Assembly (NCBI GenBank): GCA_030295235.1
Contig: AP026124.1
Coordinates: forward strand, 248,001 to 312,000
Length of the DNA: 64,000 nt
Source: Fistulifera solaris
Taxonomy: Eukaryota; Bacillariophyta; Bacillariophyceae; Naviculales; Stauroneidaceae
Direction of reading: 5' to 3'
The position numbers and the translations under genes were made by a program. The notes beneath the pieces were generated by a model, which was not told where the DNA came from, did not search any database, and saw nothing but the letters and a program-made list of their open reading frames with translations. Positions 42,402-54,532 of the stretch are shown in pieces; position 1 is the stretch's first letter; each line of letters begins with the position of its first letter.

Positions 42402-43482
42402 ATGACGACAAACATGTTCAAACGCGCTAAATTATCACTCAACGACGATCCCGAATCCAGTCACACCAAGACTGTGGCGGTACATTCCGGAACCTTCCAA
42501 GCTGACGAAGCCATGGGTGTATGGTTGTTGCGACAAATCCCTTCCTACCGTCACGCCAAGCTCATTCGCAGTCGAGATTTGCAAGTTTTGGAGTCAATCG
42601 ATATCGTTTTAGATGTGGGTGGAGTGTACGATCACTCCAAGTTGCGCTACGATCATCACCAAAGAGGTTATGAAGAGTATTTTTATCCCAAGAAAGCATT
42701 GCAGCCGGGCGGTACTGCGAAAGAAGAACCGCGTTGCACGAAATTGAGTGCGTCGGGTCTCATTTACAAGCACTACGGAAAGCAAGTCATTCAAACATAC
42801 TATCCTGATTTGACAGAAGAGTATCTGGAGTTGGCTTATCATCGAATCTACGACACGCTTCTCGAAGCACTCGATGCGATTGATACTGGAGTGGAAATGG
42901 CACCCGAAGGCATCCAATTGGTGTATTCCGATGCTACCGGACTCGCGCGTCGTGTCAGCCGTCTCAATCCCCGGTGGAACGAAGTCACCGAAACAGGCGA
43001 AACTCCCGATATGGATGAACGATTTTTGCAAGCGGTAGAGACGTGCGGTCAGGACTTTTGTCCGTCATGACTGCTATTGTCGAAAGTGACCTGCCCGCCC
43101 GAACGCACGTGGCACAAGCTATTTTAAAACGCCATGAAACTGACGAGTCGGGTGAAATCATTAAGTTAGAAAGTGGGGGTTGCCCTGGAAACATCACTTG
43201 TATGATTTGGAGAAAGAGACAAACATTCCCAAGTTGATCAAGTTTGTGCTTTACACAGATACGTCTGGTATGTGGCGAGTTCAAGCGGTGACAGTCGAAG
43301 GCAAAAACTTTGAGAACCGATGCAGTTTACTAGAAGCCTGGCGAGGATTACGTGATGATGAGCTCGTATCCATTTCGAACATTCCAGGGGCGCGCTTTGT
43401 TCACGCTGCTGGGTTCATCGGTGGCGCAGACACGTATCAGGGAGTTTTGGAGATGGCGAGGGAAACGCTGAAAATTAGTTGA
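42402..43482 (+). CDS. MYG1: MYG1 exonuclease (UPF0160), two frameshifts
   Basis: DHH-like RNA exonuclease family found in nucleus and mitochondria. HSGTFQADEAMGVWLL, DIVLDVGGVYDHSKLRYDHHQRG and the C-terminal SGG-CPWKHHLYDLE, FVLYTD, WRVQAV, GARFVHAAGFIGGA are diagnostic. Two one-base losses split the frame: T4 43056-43059 and C3 43183-43185. Adding one base to each yields 360 residues and restores the conserved CPWK. The start is taken at 42402 (MTTNMFKRAKL, where similarity to the family begins soon after). The in-frame ATG at 42207 would add a 65-residue extension with about 33 consecutive His and is less likely. MYG1 proteins degrade structured RNA to couple nuclear and mitochondrial translation. 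Confidence 0.92.
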
Positions 43483-43591
43483 GTGAATCATCATGAATTA
43501 TAAGTGGGTGAAAGGCGTTAAACATCCCTTTACAAAGCCATGTTGCTATGTCAAAAATGTGTCGATGTTTCTTCAATCGTTTGTTTCCATG

Positions 43592-43646
43592 TTTACTATG
43601 GATCTAAGTGTAGGCTGTAGTTATCCACGACTGAATTTAGTCATGA
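43592..43646 (+). repeat. two-box dispersed element, copy 4
   Basis: TTTACTATGG at 43592-43601 (one change from the other copies), a 24-nt spacer, CACGACTG at 43626-43633, then AATTTAGTCATGA ending at 43646. Confidence 0.65.
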
Positions 43647-43811
43647 GTCAACTCTGTTCCCAGACAGCCTATTAACGAAAATGATTTCTTGCTCATAGCT
43701 TGGTGAGCTACATCCTGTCATTTATAGCGGTTTATGCACCTTGGACAGCATCTGCACTGCACGCCTTGATTATCAGCGTGGTTAATCATTTTGCATCGTT
43801 TTGTGTCCATA

Positions 43812-43868
43812 TTTACTATAGACCTAAAGTGAAGGCGACCTTTCGTCACGACTGCATTGCAGTCACGA
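43812..43868 (+). repeat. two-box dispersed element, copy 5
   Basis: TTTACTATAG at 43812-43821, a 25-nt spacer, CACGACTG at 43847-43854, then CATTGCAGTCACGA to 43868. The palindrome GACTGCA/TGCAGTC has 7-bp arms around a single T. It lies 220 nt downstream of copy 4 and 164 nt before RAD17. Confidence 0.7.
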
Positions 43869-44031
43869 ACTCTGCAAACCGCCAAAGACGCAAAATTGAT
43901 GAACGATCGCGGACGATGCGACGAACTACTACCATGCCATGATAATTGTTTGAGGGAGCTTGTATTGTTAAAAAGGCCTTAATTTTTAGATTTCATACTG
44001 TGCAGCGCGTACTGCAATTTCTGAACGAAAC

Positions 44032-45720
44032 ATGAGCAAGCCGCCCTCACGCCGCCGAAGCCGTGGACAAGGGCCTCTGCGGCTTTCGTGGCCCACAACG
44101 CAACAATCACAAACTGCAACGAGTCAAACAGCACACGAAAACACAAAGCGTACTCGCTCGCTGTGGTCGGACGAGTATGCTCCCACTTCTATCAATGATT
44201 TATGTGTTGCTCCTAAAAAGGTCAAGGAAGTTACCGCCTGGCTGGATCAGTCAAATTCGAAGCTTTTGATTCTCGTGGGAAGTCCAGGAATAGGAAAGTC
44301 GACAATGATTCATCTATTATTGAAGGAACGGAACTTGAAAGTACTCGAATGGAACGAGTCGTTTTCTTCTTTGAATATGAACGGGTCTTCGCGGAACGGT
44401 TCGACGCTATCATCCATAGAATATCAATCACCCGTTGATTCTTTTCATCAATTTCTCGAGGAAGCTGGTACAGGCTATCATCCGATATCAATATCTGGTG
44501 AAACAGACAGTCGCAGTACGGCTATTCTTCTGGATGATTTACCTTACTTGCATACTGCCGAGACTCAAGCACGATTTCGGCGTTTATTCCAGCAACATTT
44601 AGAACAATCGAGAATCCCTACAATTCTTATCATGAGTGACGTAACGGAAGGAAAATGTCAACACTTGACTGACTATCTAGACAACAGATTTCTTTACAAC
44701 TCAGGTTTGGTCACTATTATTCACGTCAATACACCGACACGATCTCGCTTTGTTTCCAAAGTTGTTCAACGAGTGACTGCCTTTGCTGGGATCAACATCT
44801 CTGTTGGCGCAGCCGAAGATATATATGATCGCGTCGAAGGTGATGCTAGGGCAGCGTTAGCTACATTGCAGTTTGAGTATGTTGGAAGGAAGAAAGGGCA
44901 GCGTACTGCAAAGTTTCATGGTGGAGTTATGCGTGATAAGAAACTCAATACATTCCATGCTCTCGGCAAGCTGCTTTATGCGAAAAGACAATCCATGTCT
45001 GTTAGTCCTCACGAACGTCCTCCCTTGGAGTTTGACCCCGAATGGGTGGTAGAACAAAGCGATTCCGAGTTGTCGAACGTCTTGGCGTTTCTCGGTTTTC
45101 ACAGCGTTGAGTTTTACACCGATATTTCCGATTTCAGTGAAGCTACTCATTGCTTATCCGATGCGGCTTTATGGTTGAGTCAATCACACTTGACAGGGAA
45201 CTATACGAAACACAGCCCATCCCACGTTTTTCCGGACGCCTATGTTACATCTTTGGCTGGCCGCACAGTGGCTTGGACGAATCAGCACCCCGCTGTATCT
45301 CGTTTTCGTCAATTCAGTGCCCCGCCTATTTACCAGGTCGTTCGGAAACGTCGAGACAACCAGAATCAACTAGACCAATGGAGAGAGAGCCTTTTGAATC
45401 ATGGCGTGATTCACGATCTGGCGAATTCCACGGCCTGGTCGACCGAAATTGTGCCTTTCGCGCGCAAAATCTTACCCCAATCGATGACTAGTTCGTTAGA
45501 TGATCTCCAGTCGCAGTTTCGTCCTATGGAATACCATCCGAATGACGTGCAGGAAGCCAAGGAAGCGGAAATGCAATGGATAGAACAACAAACCTTATTC
45601 CAAGAGGATGACATTACTGGATATGACAGCGACGAAGATAATACAAAGTTCGTTACCACGACCCACAGCGCAGTCGCAACGACACCTACAGCATCACCGA
45701 CTTCAGCAATAGAATCGTGA
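44032..45720 (+). CDS. RAD17: RAD17 checkpoint clamp loader
   Basis: Large subunit that loads the 9-1-1 clamp at damaged DNA. 562 residues, no intron. The N-terminus is basic (PPSRRRSRGQG). SLWSDEYAPTSINDLCVAPKKVKEVTAWL is the RAD17 signature ahead of Walker A GSPGIGKST (about residues 83-91); a Walker B-like STAILLDDLPYL lies near residue 165. The sensor/lid region includes VTIIHVNTPTRSRFVSKVVQRV and DARAALATLQFEYVG. The C-terminus is acidic with DDITGYDSDEDNTKF, similar to the acidic tail other RAD17 proteins use. AAA+ identity is firm; RAD17 rather than an RFC subunit is favoured by the N-terminal motif and the length. Confidence 0.88.
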   Translation: MSKPPSRRRSRGQGPLRLSWPTTQQSQTATSQTAHENTKRTRSLWSDEYAPTSINDLCVAPKKVKEVTAWLDQSNSKLLILVGSPGIGKSTMIHLLLKERNLKVLEWNESFSSLNMNGSSRNGSTLSSIEYQSPVDSFHQFLEEAGTGYHPISISGETDSRSTAILLDDLPYLHTAETQARFRRLFQQHLEQSRIPTILIMSDVTEGKCQHLTDYLDNRFLYNSGLVTIIHVNTPTRSRFVSKVVQRVTAFAGINISVGAAEDIYDRVEGDARAALATLQFEYVGRKKGQRTAKFHGGVMRDKKLNTFHALGKLLYAKRQSMSVSPHERPPLEFDPEWVVEQSDSELSNVLAFLGFHSVEFYTDISDFSEATHCLSDAALWLSQSHLTGNYTKHSPSHVFPDAYVTSLAGRTVAWTNQHPAVSRFRQFSAPPIYQVVRKRRDNQNQLDQWRESLLNHGVIHDLANSTAWSTEIVPFARKILPQSMTSSLDDLQSQFRPMEYHPNDVQEAKEAEMQWIEQQTLFQEDDITGYDSDEDNTKFVTTTHSAVATTPTASPTSAIES

Positions 45721-46348
45721 CTATAGCTGAGGATTTATGCTTGAGTTACTTGTACATCGACTGTCGACGATTGTTTTAGTTTTATAATGATTTTGCCATG
45801 TATAGTATTTCATTTCAGAGAGGAATTTTCTTCCGCATTCGTGACTATACAACGTCCCTATGCTTGAAGTTTGCACAGGTTTAAAGGCTCCCTGGATTGA
45901 AAACTAGGTACAAGTATTAAACCATTAAGAAGGATAAAGCATACCGGGTACTACGTAGTCGTTCCCTCCACCTGGAAGTGAGCTAAGGACAGTCTTACCG
46001 TTACTGGAACGGGGATCAAAGTGGAAGTCGAACTCAGTCAGAACGGTACTTTGATTTCTAGAGTGTCAGTCTCCAAACTCACGTCAGACGTCAGACTCTT
46101 TTCAACCATTAATTGAGTCACGTTTTGGTACACCAAAGACAATATAAATCATACGGGACTGCCAAGTTGAACTGACCGTTTTTCGATTGACTTTTGACAT
46201 CGCACACAGGACCTCTCGATTATTATTTGATGGACACAGACATCAGCAGCAATAACGCAAACTTACTTTGTAATAAGCTGCAGCGTTGTTACTTTGTTCT
46301 CAACATTACAACTGAATAGAATCTGTCGAGTAATTTGTAAGAGAAGCC
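45721..46348. other. intergenic spacer
   Basis: No gene supported. It holds short AT-rich and GTAC-containing stretches only. Confidence 0.5.
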
Positions 46349-47778
46349 ATGGGAAAGAAAGCGAGAACTAACCGAGGAAAGGAAAGGGCTTTGGGTCGAC
46401 GACTTGACGTGTCGACCTTACCGCCGCCGCCTGTTCCCGTCGATAGTGAGGTAAGCAAGCCTAGAGATACCGTTTTTTGCTATTAATTCGAAACGACGAC
46501 TCAGATTATTCCCTTTTTATAAAAGCTCGGCTCGGCGAAACTTCTCGATGAACCAAAGACGCCTGGTACCGGTCACAAAGCACTCGATCAGGATGGTTAC
46601 GACGACGGTGGTGTTGCCGATTTAACTCTCGTCATCGATCTGGAAGACAGTGCACTTCGTCGCAAACGTGGAGAGACCGCGTATTTCTCTGCACTCAAGG
46701 CGGACTTGCTTCCTCGTGTTACCACTGGTCAAATGGCATCGTTGACTCGCCGCGACCAGAAAATTCGTTTGGCCAAAATTTTGTTTGGTGATGAAGAGGA
46801 GCAAGAGGAAGAGAGCCCTTCGGAAGTTTACATGGATAAGGTCGATGGGCAGGAAGACGCAAAAACCAAGGCTCGTCGACAGGAGCGTCTCAACGCTGCT
46901 AAGTATGCCTTGCGTTTGAGCACCGTGCTAAGAGAGCCGGCTTGCTCGAGTTTGAGTCTTTCCGAAATCAGCAAGCGCTACTTGAACTGCTTTGGAAAAG
47001 AAGGCGCCGAAGCTGCTTTGCGCTGTGCGGATAAAGCGGTCGAAATTGCGTCTGACGGATTCTATGACAGTGATACCATTGCCGTAGAGGTGAGTTTCGA
47101 AAAGTTGGGATGCGACGTTGTTTCTTCGCTTTTTATCAAGGTAACTAACACAATAATCCGAAACATAGGCTGACGAGGAACCCAAAATCGATCCTAAGTA
47201 CGAAAAAAACGCAACAAGTCCTGGACTTGCGAATCCGACATCGCTCAAGTTGCAGCCACTACGCGTCTCGCAGTTGTGCTTGCGATCGGCATACCTTCAC
47301 CGCGGAAACGCGCTACGTGCTCTGGGTCGGGATGCCGAAGCGCGTGAGTCCTACTCCAAAGTATTGCCGATGCTTGAGAAAGAACCCCGTTGCGGTCGTC
47401 TAGATTGGGAGCGGATGTCAATTATCGTGAACATCGGAAACACATTCAACTCAGAAGGTGACTATGCCAAAGCTGTCGAACAGTATGATAAGGCCGAAAA
47501 GCTTGGAAAGGACCACTTGGATGCTGAAGATGGCAACAAAACGGATGGAATGGGGATTATGTTGGCCGCCATGCGTGCCAGAGCTTTTGCGATGAAGAAG
47601 GCTGGTAAGGAAGATGAAGCCAAGACGAAGTTGCGCGAGGTGTTGGAACTGCAGATGAAGCTCAACGTGGAGCTAGAAAAGAAGAAAAAAAGAAGAGGAA
47701 GAGGCTGTCAGAAAGGCTCTCGAGGCTCAACGAAACCCTGTCCATGTGATAGAAGATGATATGGCTGTTGATAGTTAA
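46349..47778 (+). CDS. TPR-repeat protein, one frameshift
   Basis: Exons 46349-46450, 46526-47089 and 47169-47778 (introns 75 and 79 nt, both phase 0), 424 residues after removing one A from the A7 run at 47685-47691. With that correction the tail reads [23 protein letters not shown] and ends at TAA 47776-47778; without it the tail becomes an Arg/Gly string. TPR-like helical pairs are visible: [65 protein letters not shown] and [26 protein letters not shown]. The N-terminus is basic, with a Pro run. It probably acts as a co-chaperone or scaffold; the partner is unknown. Confidence 0.8.
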
Positions 47779-48013
47779 GAGTTGCATCTTACAACGATCG
47801 ACGATTTCGCCTTAATAAATGAAAATCTACAAGTTGTTATGTATTTGGCGTGTTAGGCAAATCTTTTGAGAGCAACAACTGCAAGTTGTTGCTGTAACAT
47901 GATTAATTTTGTTTAATATAGCGATTTGTCAATTTCTTCAATCACCGCCATGCTGAGCATGTTAGCTCGTAAAGGTTTAGGTCTACATGATTCTCCATTG
48001 AACCTACGAATCT

Positions 48014-49611
48014 TTACCAGGTACTGCCTCGCGGATGCGCAATCAGCGATACACCGCCCCGCGGTAAGACAGTGAAACCTACTTGCATATCTTTCGTTTC
48101 TGCTGGTTCCCCTGATGGAATCTGAAAGTCGAAAGCATTCAGCAATTGCGCCAAAAAGATTCGTAGTATTATGTGAGCGAGTGGCTGACCAACACAATTT
48201 CGCGGTCCGTGCGCAAAGGGCATATACGAGCCTGGCACCACCTCGTGCCCCTTCTCCAGCCAACGCTCTGGTTTGAATTCGTTCGGATTATCCCAAAACG
48301 CATCGTTCCGGTGCAAACCATAGATCCAGACGCACGCGAGCGCTCCTTGGGGCAGAATCACAGATGGTCGTCCATCTATTCCCGGTAACTCCGTCGGCTG
48401 CGTGATCTTCCGCACAATAAAAGGTGCGACCGGGTACAATCGCATGGATTCCTTGAAAACTGCATCCAACCAAGGCATTTTGGAAAAGTCCGCCCGCGAC
48501 ACATCCTTCGATTCCTTCATAACCGCTCGCACTTCGGCCGCCACTGTTCGCTGGATGTCTGGGTGTAAGCTCAGTAAATGCAACGTCCACGACAACGTAG
48601 CAGCGGACGTATCTTGTCCCGCAAACAATAAAGTGATTGCTTCGAAAATCAAGTTTTCGGAGAATACCACGCGGTTGTCTTGGTAAGTTGGCATTTGTTG
48701 CAACGCATCGAGAGGCGATCCGGGTTGAGCGTCGCGACAGGCTTGGGTGGCAAATTCTCGAATCGGTATCATGGTTTCTTCTTCTTGCTGGAAGAGCGCC
48801 GAACAGGTTCGGTAGAGCCAGCGCGGTAATAAGAACCAGAGCGAACGCGATTGGGCCAGAATGATGAGTCGTATCCGAATCACCGACTCCAGGTACGATG
48901 ATACTAAATTAGATTGTTTCTTGGGAAGTTCGGCGTGTGTAATATAGCGATAGATGAGGGAAATGGTCGCTGTTTGCAAAATAGGTACAATGTTGCGTGG
49001 CTCTTGTTGGGTTTGTTGTAAGGTCTGGACCAACGTTTGTGCCGCAAGATTCACTTGTTGCTCGAGATGGGTCTCCCAATTCCCTTCCGGTGTTCGAAAC
49101 AAAGCGTGTATTACCGCGGCTCGTTTGTTTTTCCAGTCTTGACCATCGGCTGTGAAGACTCCTTGTCCACAAAAGTTTTGAAAGTGATTGTAGGCGGGAG
49201 CTTTGACGATACCGGTCGCTTCGAGCCACGGCGATTTCTTGTGTTTGGTGGGAGAGAGGATTGCGAGGGCAGCTGTGGGATGAGCTACGTGTACGACTGC
49301 CGTCGAAAGACCATAGACTGTCCCGTACATATCATAAGGACCTTGAAGGGCTTTCATTCGGGGTAATATATTGGTGATGGTGGAGGAGGAGAGTTTTTGG
49401 GTTGATCTTCTACAACATTGTAGTTCCAAAATTTGGGTCGCCAGTAGACCGTTGGCAAGCCACATTGCACGAGACGCTCGTACGTGATTCTTCTCCGTAT
49501 CCAACAATAACAAAGTATAGCAGTAAGAAAGAATGTCACTGTACTGAGACAGGGATGTTGATGGCATATTGATTGGATGTGATGGACGCAGTCCAGTGTT
49601 GACGAATACAT
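48014..49611 (-). CDS. cytochrome P450, one frameshift
   Basis: Membrane-anchored P450 mono-oxygenase, 532 residues once one base is added near 49360-49371 (AA on plus at 49365-49366). Start ATG 49611 gives a signal-anchor helix ([18 protein letters not shown]). Core motifs: [21 protein letters not shown] (helix I oxygen-binding), ESMRLYP (ExxR), FKPERWLE, and [16 protein letters not shown] with the heme-ligand Cys. The motif style resembles CYP4-type enzymes. No intron. The substrate cannot be predicted; fatty acids, sterols or carotenoids are all possible. Confidence 0.9.
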
Positions 49612-50118
49612 CCTAATTAGTGTTTCAGCGAACGGTATTTTTGCAGCGCCCAAAGAAGTTCTTGCAAGCACAAAGGCATCTGATAGTATTTGCAGCTGCA
49701 CACCAGGAATGATGTTGATAGACAAGTTTGATCAAAGGATAGATAAATAATAATGATGACAAGTAAGTTTTGTGATGATGCGTGATGCTCCTCGAAAGCC
49801 GACGACAAAGTGGACGAGAATGGTCAAGAACATCATCAGTGACGTAGGTCATGTCTCACTGGCAAGACGTGTTGCACTCAGTCGCGCGCATCGCGCACAA
49901 AGTGCAACAAAAAGCGCGAGCCGCGCGAAAAGATACGGCAAACGCGACAGCTGTTGGTTGCACCTCTTTTTCGTGGGTTGTTCGCCTTCTGTCTCTCTAG
50001 AGCGAATCTTCTCGTTCGGCTTTCTCCGTGTTCTCCATTCATTTTTTTTTGTTTTTTTGCTCTCCATTCTACGTGGTATTCTTCTCCTATAACACACTGA
50101 GTGAAACATCGATCAACA
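49612..50118. other. intergenic spacer, divergent promoters
   Basis: It lies between the P450 (-) and the transporter (+). It contains GCGC-rich sequence at about 49880-49935 and T-rich sequence before the transporter start. No gene supported. Confidence 0.5.
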
Positions 50119-51826
50119 ATGTCGGAAACGAAACCTTTGATCGGTAAAGATGGAGATGCGGAACATCTCCGCCGCTTGAAAGCCTACCAGCCGTAAGTTG
50201 ACGGGCGAAACGCGAATTTACTTTCGCGAAATGCTTCGGGCATTGCTTCCAGGTCGTTCGAGCGTCCTATCTCACTCTCTCCTGTGTCTTTCTCCTTGAT
50301 TATGCGCTCTCCTTCTTTGTATTACTTACTTACTTACTTCATCTAGTTGGGCATTCTTGATTACATTCGGTGGCTACTTCATGTCCCATTTCTCGCGAAA
50401 ATGCTACTCGACCGTCAAACAGCAATTGCAGAGCGATGCGGGTTATTCGGCCTTGGTGTTATCGGAAATGGACACAATTTTCATGGCAACCTATGCGGCT
50501 GGAAACATTATTAACGGTAAACTGGGTGATACCTTCAATCCCACGACGATCTTAGCGATTGGTCTCTTTGGATCGGGCCTTTGTCTTTTGCTCATCAACA
50601 TTGCCATTTGGTTTGATTTTGAAGGTCTTTCTCCGGCTCTCGGGAATTTCTTTATTCTCGCCGTCTACTTCTTGTTCGGATTCTTCCAAGCGACCGGTGG
50701 GCCCGTTGGAACGGCCGTCATGGGGAACTGGTTCTGTGACCCCGATTCGGTCAAGAACCGGGGAATGATTTTTGGTTTCTGGACCTGTCACCAGTATTTG
50801 GGTGATATTGCTGCTGGTACGTTTTCAAGACGCTGGATGGACGAAGACTATTGTTCTCCTTGGTGTTAGCACGACGGTCCGGCATATGATCCTTTTGTCT
50901 CTCACTCTCTCTCAATCCTAACGTTTTTTTTCTCTTGATTTGCTATAGCCCTCTGTACTGCTTGGGTGCTCGGTATTGGAATGACATGGTGGTATGCCCT
51001 ATTGATCCCCGCCGTTTGCAATTGCTTGTGGGCGTTCTTGACGGCTCAGCTGGTGGCCGATCCGGTAACCATGGGGATTGAAACACCCGAGCTACGCATT
51101 CGTTTGGCGAAACAGGAAGAAAAACGAAAGGAAATGGCGGAGAAAGGAGAATCATCGGAAGGCTTGGAAGACGAAGGTCCTAAACCGATCTCGTATGTTG
51201 CGGCTTTTCAGATTCCTATGGTCGCACAGTATGCCATTGCCTTTGGATTCTTCAAACTAGTCAACTATTGTCTATTCTTCTGGCTTCCTTACTTCTTGGG
51301 CAAGCACTTTGACCCTGTGACAGCGAATCTCATTGCTTCTCTCTATTCGGTTGGTATGATGCCCGGTGGCATCATTGTTGGAATTGTTTCGGATCTTTTT
51401 GGTGGACGCCGCGCTGTCGTCATTGGCACTTTCATGTGCTGTTTGATTGTGTTCTTGGCGGTTTTTGCCCAGTGCTCGGAAACTCTCACGCCCATTCCGC
51501 TTTTGGCTATGCTGGGAGCCATGGGAATTCTAGTAGGAGGTCCCAACAACATCATCACTAGTGCTGTTGCCGCTGACTTGGCTTCTCACCCATCGGTCCG
51601 TGGCAACAACAAGTCTTTGGGAACCGTCACGGGCTTGATCAACGGTACGGGTTCCATTACGGCTTCGATTGGTTTGTTGGCGGTCGGTCCGTTGCAAGCT
51701 GCCTACGGCTGGAGTTCTGTTTGGTACTACCTCATCTTCTGCACTTCTTGCGGTACCCTTCTTATGGGAACCAAGATCTATTCCGAACTCTTCCCTGGTG
51801 CTTCCGAACGTTCGGTGGCTGTGTAA
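50119..51826 (+). CDS. MFS transporter, GlpT/SLC37-like (sugar- or glycerol-phosphate)
   Basis: Exons 50119-50192, 50347-50816 and 50949-51826 (introns 154 and 132 nt), 473 residues. Twelve hydrophobic helices fit the organophosphate:phosphate antiporter family. Visible motifs: PWAFLITFGGYFMSHFSRKCYSTVK in the first helix and loop (the Arg/Lys after helix 1 is typical of phosphate-ester antiporters), YAAGNIINGKLGDTFNP between helices 2 and 3, GGPVGTAVMGNWF, and GIVSDLFGGRRAVVIG in the second half. The central loop is charged (KQEEKRKEMAEKGESSEG). Likely substrate glycerol-3-phosphate or glucose-6-phosphate; membrane unknown. Confidence 0.88.
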
Positions 51827-51927
51827 ATGGAGGAGCTCCACTGTGTGACGGCACATGAAAAGATAGAAGTTCTTGAAGTGCCACGATACAACTAATTAAC
51901 TAATCAAAGTTGATCAACTGAATATAA

Positions 51928-53792
51928 TTAAGTACTTTGGTTAGCGGTCTTGAGACGACGAGGCTTGCTAATTTTGGCACTATTCGAGTTCTGCTTCCTC
52001 TTTTTAATTGGTCGTGGTGGAGGGACTGACACTTTTTGTCCTTTGGTGGTTCCCTCTCTCCTTTTTGGTTGTTTCGCTTGCCATTCTTCTTTGCGTTCTT
52101 GTCTTTTACAAATGTCTCGCTCTTTTCAACAGGAACGTCAACCTTGTCGCTCTGATTATCGGGCGGAACTTCACCTTCGTCACTCTTGTCACCTTCTCCT
52201 AAATGCTTATCACTCAGCTTTTGAATCTTTGCCACGAAAAAACCGTCCATATTGTGTACGTGCGGGTAGAAGCGACGAGTCTTGGTCATTGTGGGGTGAA
52301 AGCGATGCTGCTGGTATCGAGTGAATCCGGGCACACCGAAATCGAGCCCCGCATCCACGATGCGAATATCACGCTTTTTCAAAGCGTACTGAACTACTAG
52401 CTCGTTCTCGGTGACGCTGACAGAGCAAGTGGAATAGACCATGACACCGGGGCCAGTTGTCTCGTTCGTGTTTTTGGCAACCTTCAACGCATCAATCGCT
52501 GACAGTAGGAGCTCTTTCTGCAGATGTGCTGTTTGCTGGATATCGGCTATAGTACGCTGTACTTTCACGCTAGGATCACGGCTAATCACACCGAGGCCCG
52601 AGCACGGAGCATCTAGCAAGATACGATCAAACCGGTTTTGCTGGAATATTTTTCCAAGCTTCCGACCATCATGAGCACAGGCAATGGTATTCTTGACACC
52701 AAGACGATGTAAGTTTGCAACAGTCGCCTTTTGCCTATCGGGTTTGAGGTCATTGGCAATCAAACAGCCCGTATTGCGCATAAGCTGGGCCATGTAAGAA
52801 GTCTTTCCGCCGGGTGCGGCGCTCATATCTAGCACTCTCTCTTTTGGTTGCGGACCTAAAGCCATAACTGGACACATTGAAGCCGCGCTCTGAAGCATAT
52901 ACATGCCAGTGAGGTACTCGGGAGTAGCTCCAATGGGAACTGTGCTTTCCACAATTTTCAGGCCCACCTTAGACCATGCTGCAAGTGGATCAAGTGAAAC
53001 ACCACGTTTGATAAGAGCAGCAGCCAAGTCCTTACGACGGGCTTTCAAAGTATTTGTTCGAATTACAAGAGGTCTTGGCTTGTCGGAAGCGTGAATAAAT
53101 TCCACAGTTTCGGCTGGACTAAACATGGTAAGGAAGTATTCAACCAGCTCCGGGAGATAACCGTTCAGCTCGGCCAAAAATGAAGCTAGGCGATCGACGT
53201 ACTCCTTTCTCGATCGTCCGGGCTCACGTCGCTTTTTAAAATCGGCCAAGACTTCGAGAATAGAGTTGATATGAGATTTGAGCTCAGAGGGAGGCACAAC
53301 TCTGTCGACATCCTTCTCAACTTCTTCACTCGTGGGTAAGTGGTAAATGGCCGTGTGTTGACTAATAGTCCTTCTCATTTCTTCGTCGGCTTCCTCTTCA
53401 ATTAAATCTTGTTCCTCATCGACGAGCCTGGATTCTTTCTCGATTTCGAGTTCTTCATCGTCGCTTTCTTCTTGTTCCTCACTTTCCTCCTCCTCTTCGT
53501 CGTCGTCGTCGTCGTCATCCGAATCTACAAGCGCTTGCTTTTTGGTTTAATCCAAGTCGCATTTTCATCCGAAAAGAAAGGCATGGATGATTTTCGTTCT
53601 TCCTCATTGTCATCACTGTCACTTTCATTCTCACTACTGCTGTCCTCTGATTCGGATGGTAGATCCTTTTCTTGCTGATCTTCGGACTCGTCGTTGCTAG
53701 AGCTTTTCTTCTTCTTCTTCATCATCCGAAGACGGCTGTTTTACTGGTTTCTTTGAAACGCTCTTTCCATGTGATTTATTTCGGGCGGTCAT
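51928..53792 (-). CDS. NOP2: NOP2/NSUN1 rRNA m5C methyltransferase, about three frameshifts
   Basis: Nucleolar 25S/28S rRNA cytosine-C5 methyltransferase. Start ATG 53792 (MTARNKSHGKS). A long acidic/Lys N-terminus contains an Asp/Glu run; then the NOL1/NOP2/sun domain with RPLVIRTNTLKARRKDL, LDMSAAPGGKTSYMAQLM (AdoMet site), LLDAPCSGLGVISRDPSV (motif IV Cys), YSTCSVSVTENE (motif VI Cys) and HNMDGFFVAKIQK. Breaks: an extra base at T4 53704-53707, a missing base at AA 53529-53530, and probably a missing base at T5 52034-52038 (or G3 52022-52024), after which the tail reads PPPRPIKKRKQNSNSAKISK and stops at 51928. As given, the frame ends at 51900. Corrected length is 621 residues. Confidence 0.9.
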
Positions 53793-54199
53793 GTTGATGA
53801 AAGAATATAAGAATGATGGAATGTTGATTGTAGGAACAACAACAGAAAGTGGCAGGAAAGACGGCGGAAAGAATAGCAACGAATTTTTTGGTTGGTGTTC
53901 GTGCCAAACGTCTACGGTGGGACAGACAGGCGTTGGTCGGGCTATCCTGCATCCTGCCCTGCCTACCAGGTAGCAGGTAGTGCTCAGTGCTCAGGGCCGT
54001 TTCTAAGCGGAAGTTTCGTATTTCGTATTTTCGTATTTCGCGTGCTCCCACACTTGCCCAATTTGCCCAAACGGGAGAGAAATGAAAAATAGAGAAGTTA
54101 TCGTCTGTCGCTTTCTCCGTAAAACCTTGGATAAGAACGCAAAATGCGAAAATACGAATACAAAACTTCCGGTTAGAAATAATGGCCCTCAGTAAAAGT
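53793..54199. other. intergenic, with imperfect inverted repeat
   Basis: Downstream of the NOP2 start, about 53990-54195 holds two inverted arms of about 45 nt (listed separately). No gene is supported. Confidence 0.6.
53990..54195. repeat. imperfect inverted repeat, MITE-like
   Basis: The left arm (about 53990-54035, CTCAGGGCC then TTTCTAAGCGGAAGTTTCGT) is matched by the reverse complement of the right arm (about 54143-54194), with small gaps. The spacer is about 105 nt. Size and long arms suggest a miniature transposable element or a long hairpin. Confidence 0.6.
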
Positions 54200-54452
54200 G
54201 GCAACCAGTCCTTCCTGGTGGATGGTGGACCTTTTGGACCATCCGCCGCTGGATTTACTTTGGAGGAAGACATACCTTAGCGACATGCCATCCAAAAACC
54301 TTTTTGGATGCAGCCAATCAGAATCAGACGATCCAAAAAGTCCAAAAGGTCCAACCAATCAGAATGCGTTATCCAAAAGCGACTTTTAAAGCAATTGAAA
54401 ACGCTAGTTTGATATCGATGGCGACGAAAGAAATTTATTGAGGAACGAAGGT

Positions 54453-54507
54453 TTTGTGCGAACGACGAAACGCGAAAATTTACAAAACGCGAAAATTTAT
54501 TGAGAAT
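54453..54507. repeat. direct repeat flanking the minisatellite, left
   Basis: TTTGTGCGAACGACGAAACG followed by CGAAAATTTA and TTGAGAA; the same order recurs at 55301-55337, with one internal 17-nt duplication in the left copy. Confidence 0.8.
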
Positions 54508-54532
54508 GGTACCGGTACCAGGTATGGTGACT

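Larger units (their letters stand above)
43483..44031. other. intergenic spacer with two element copies
   Basis: It contains copies 4 and 5 of the two-box element and no gene. Confidence 0.6.
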
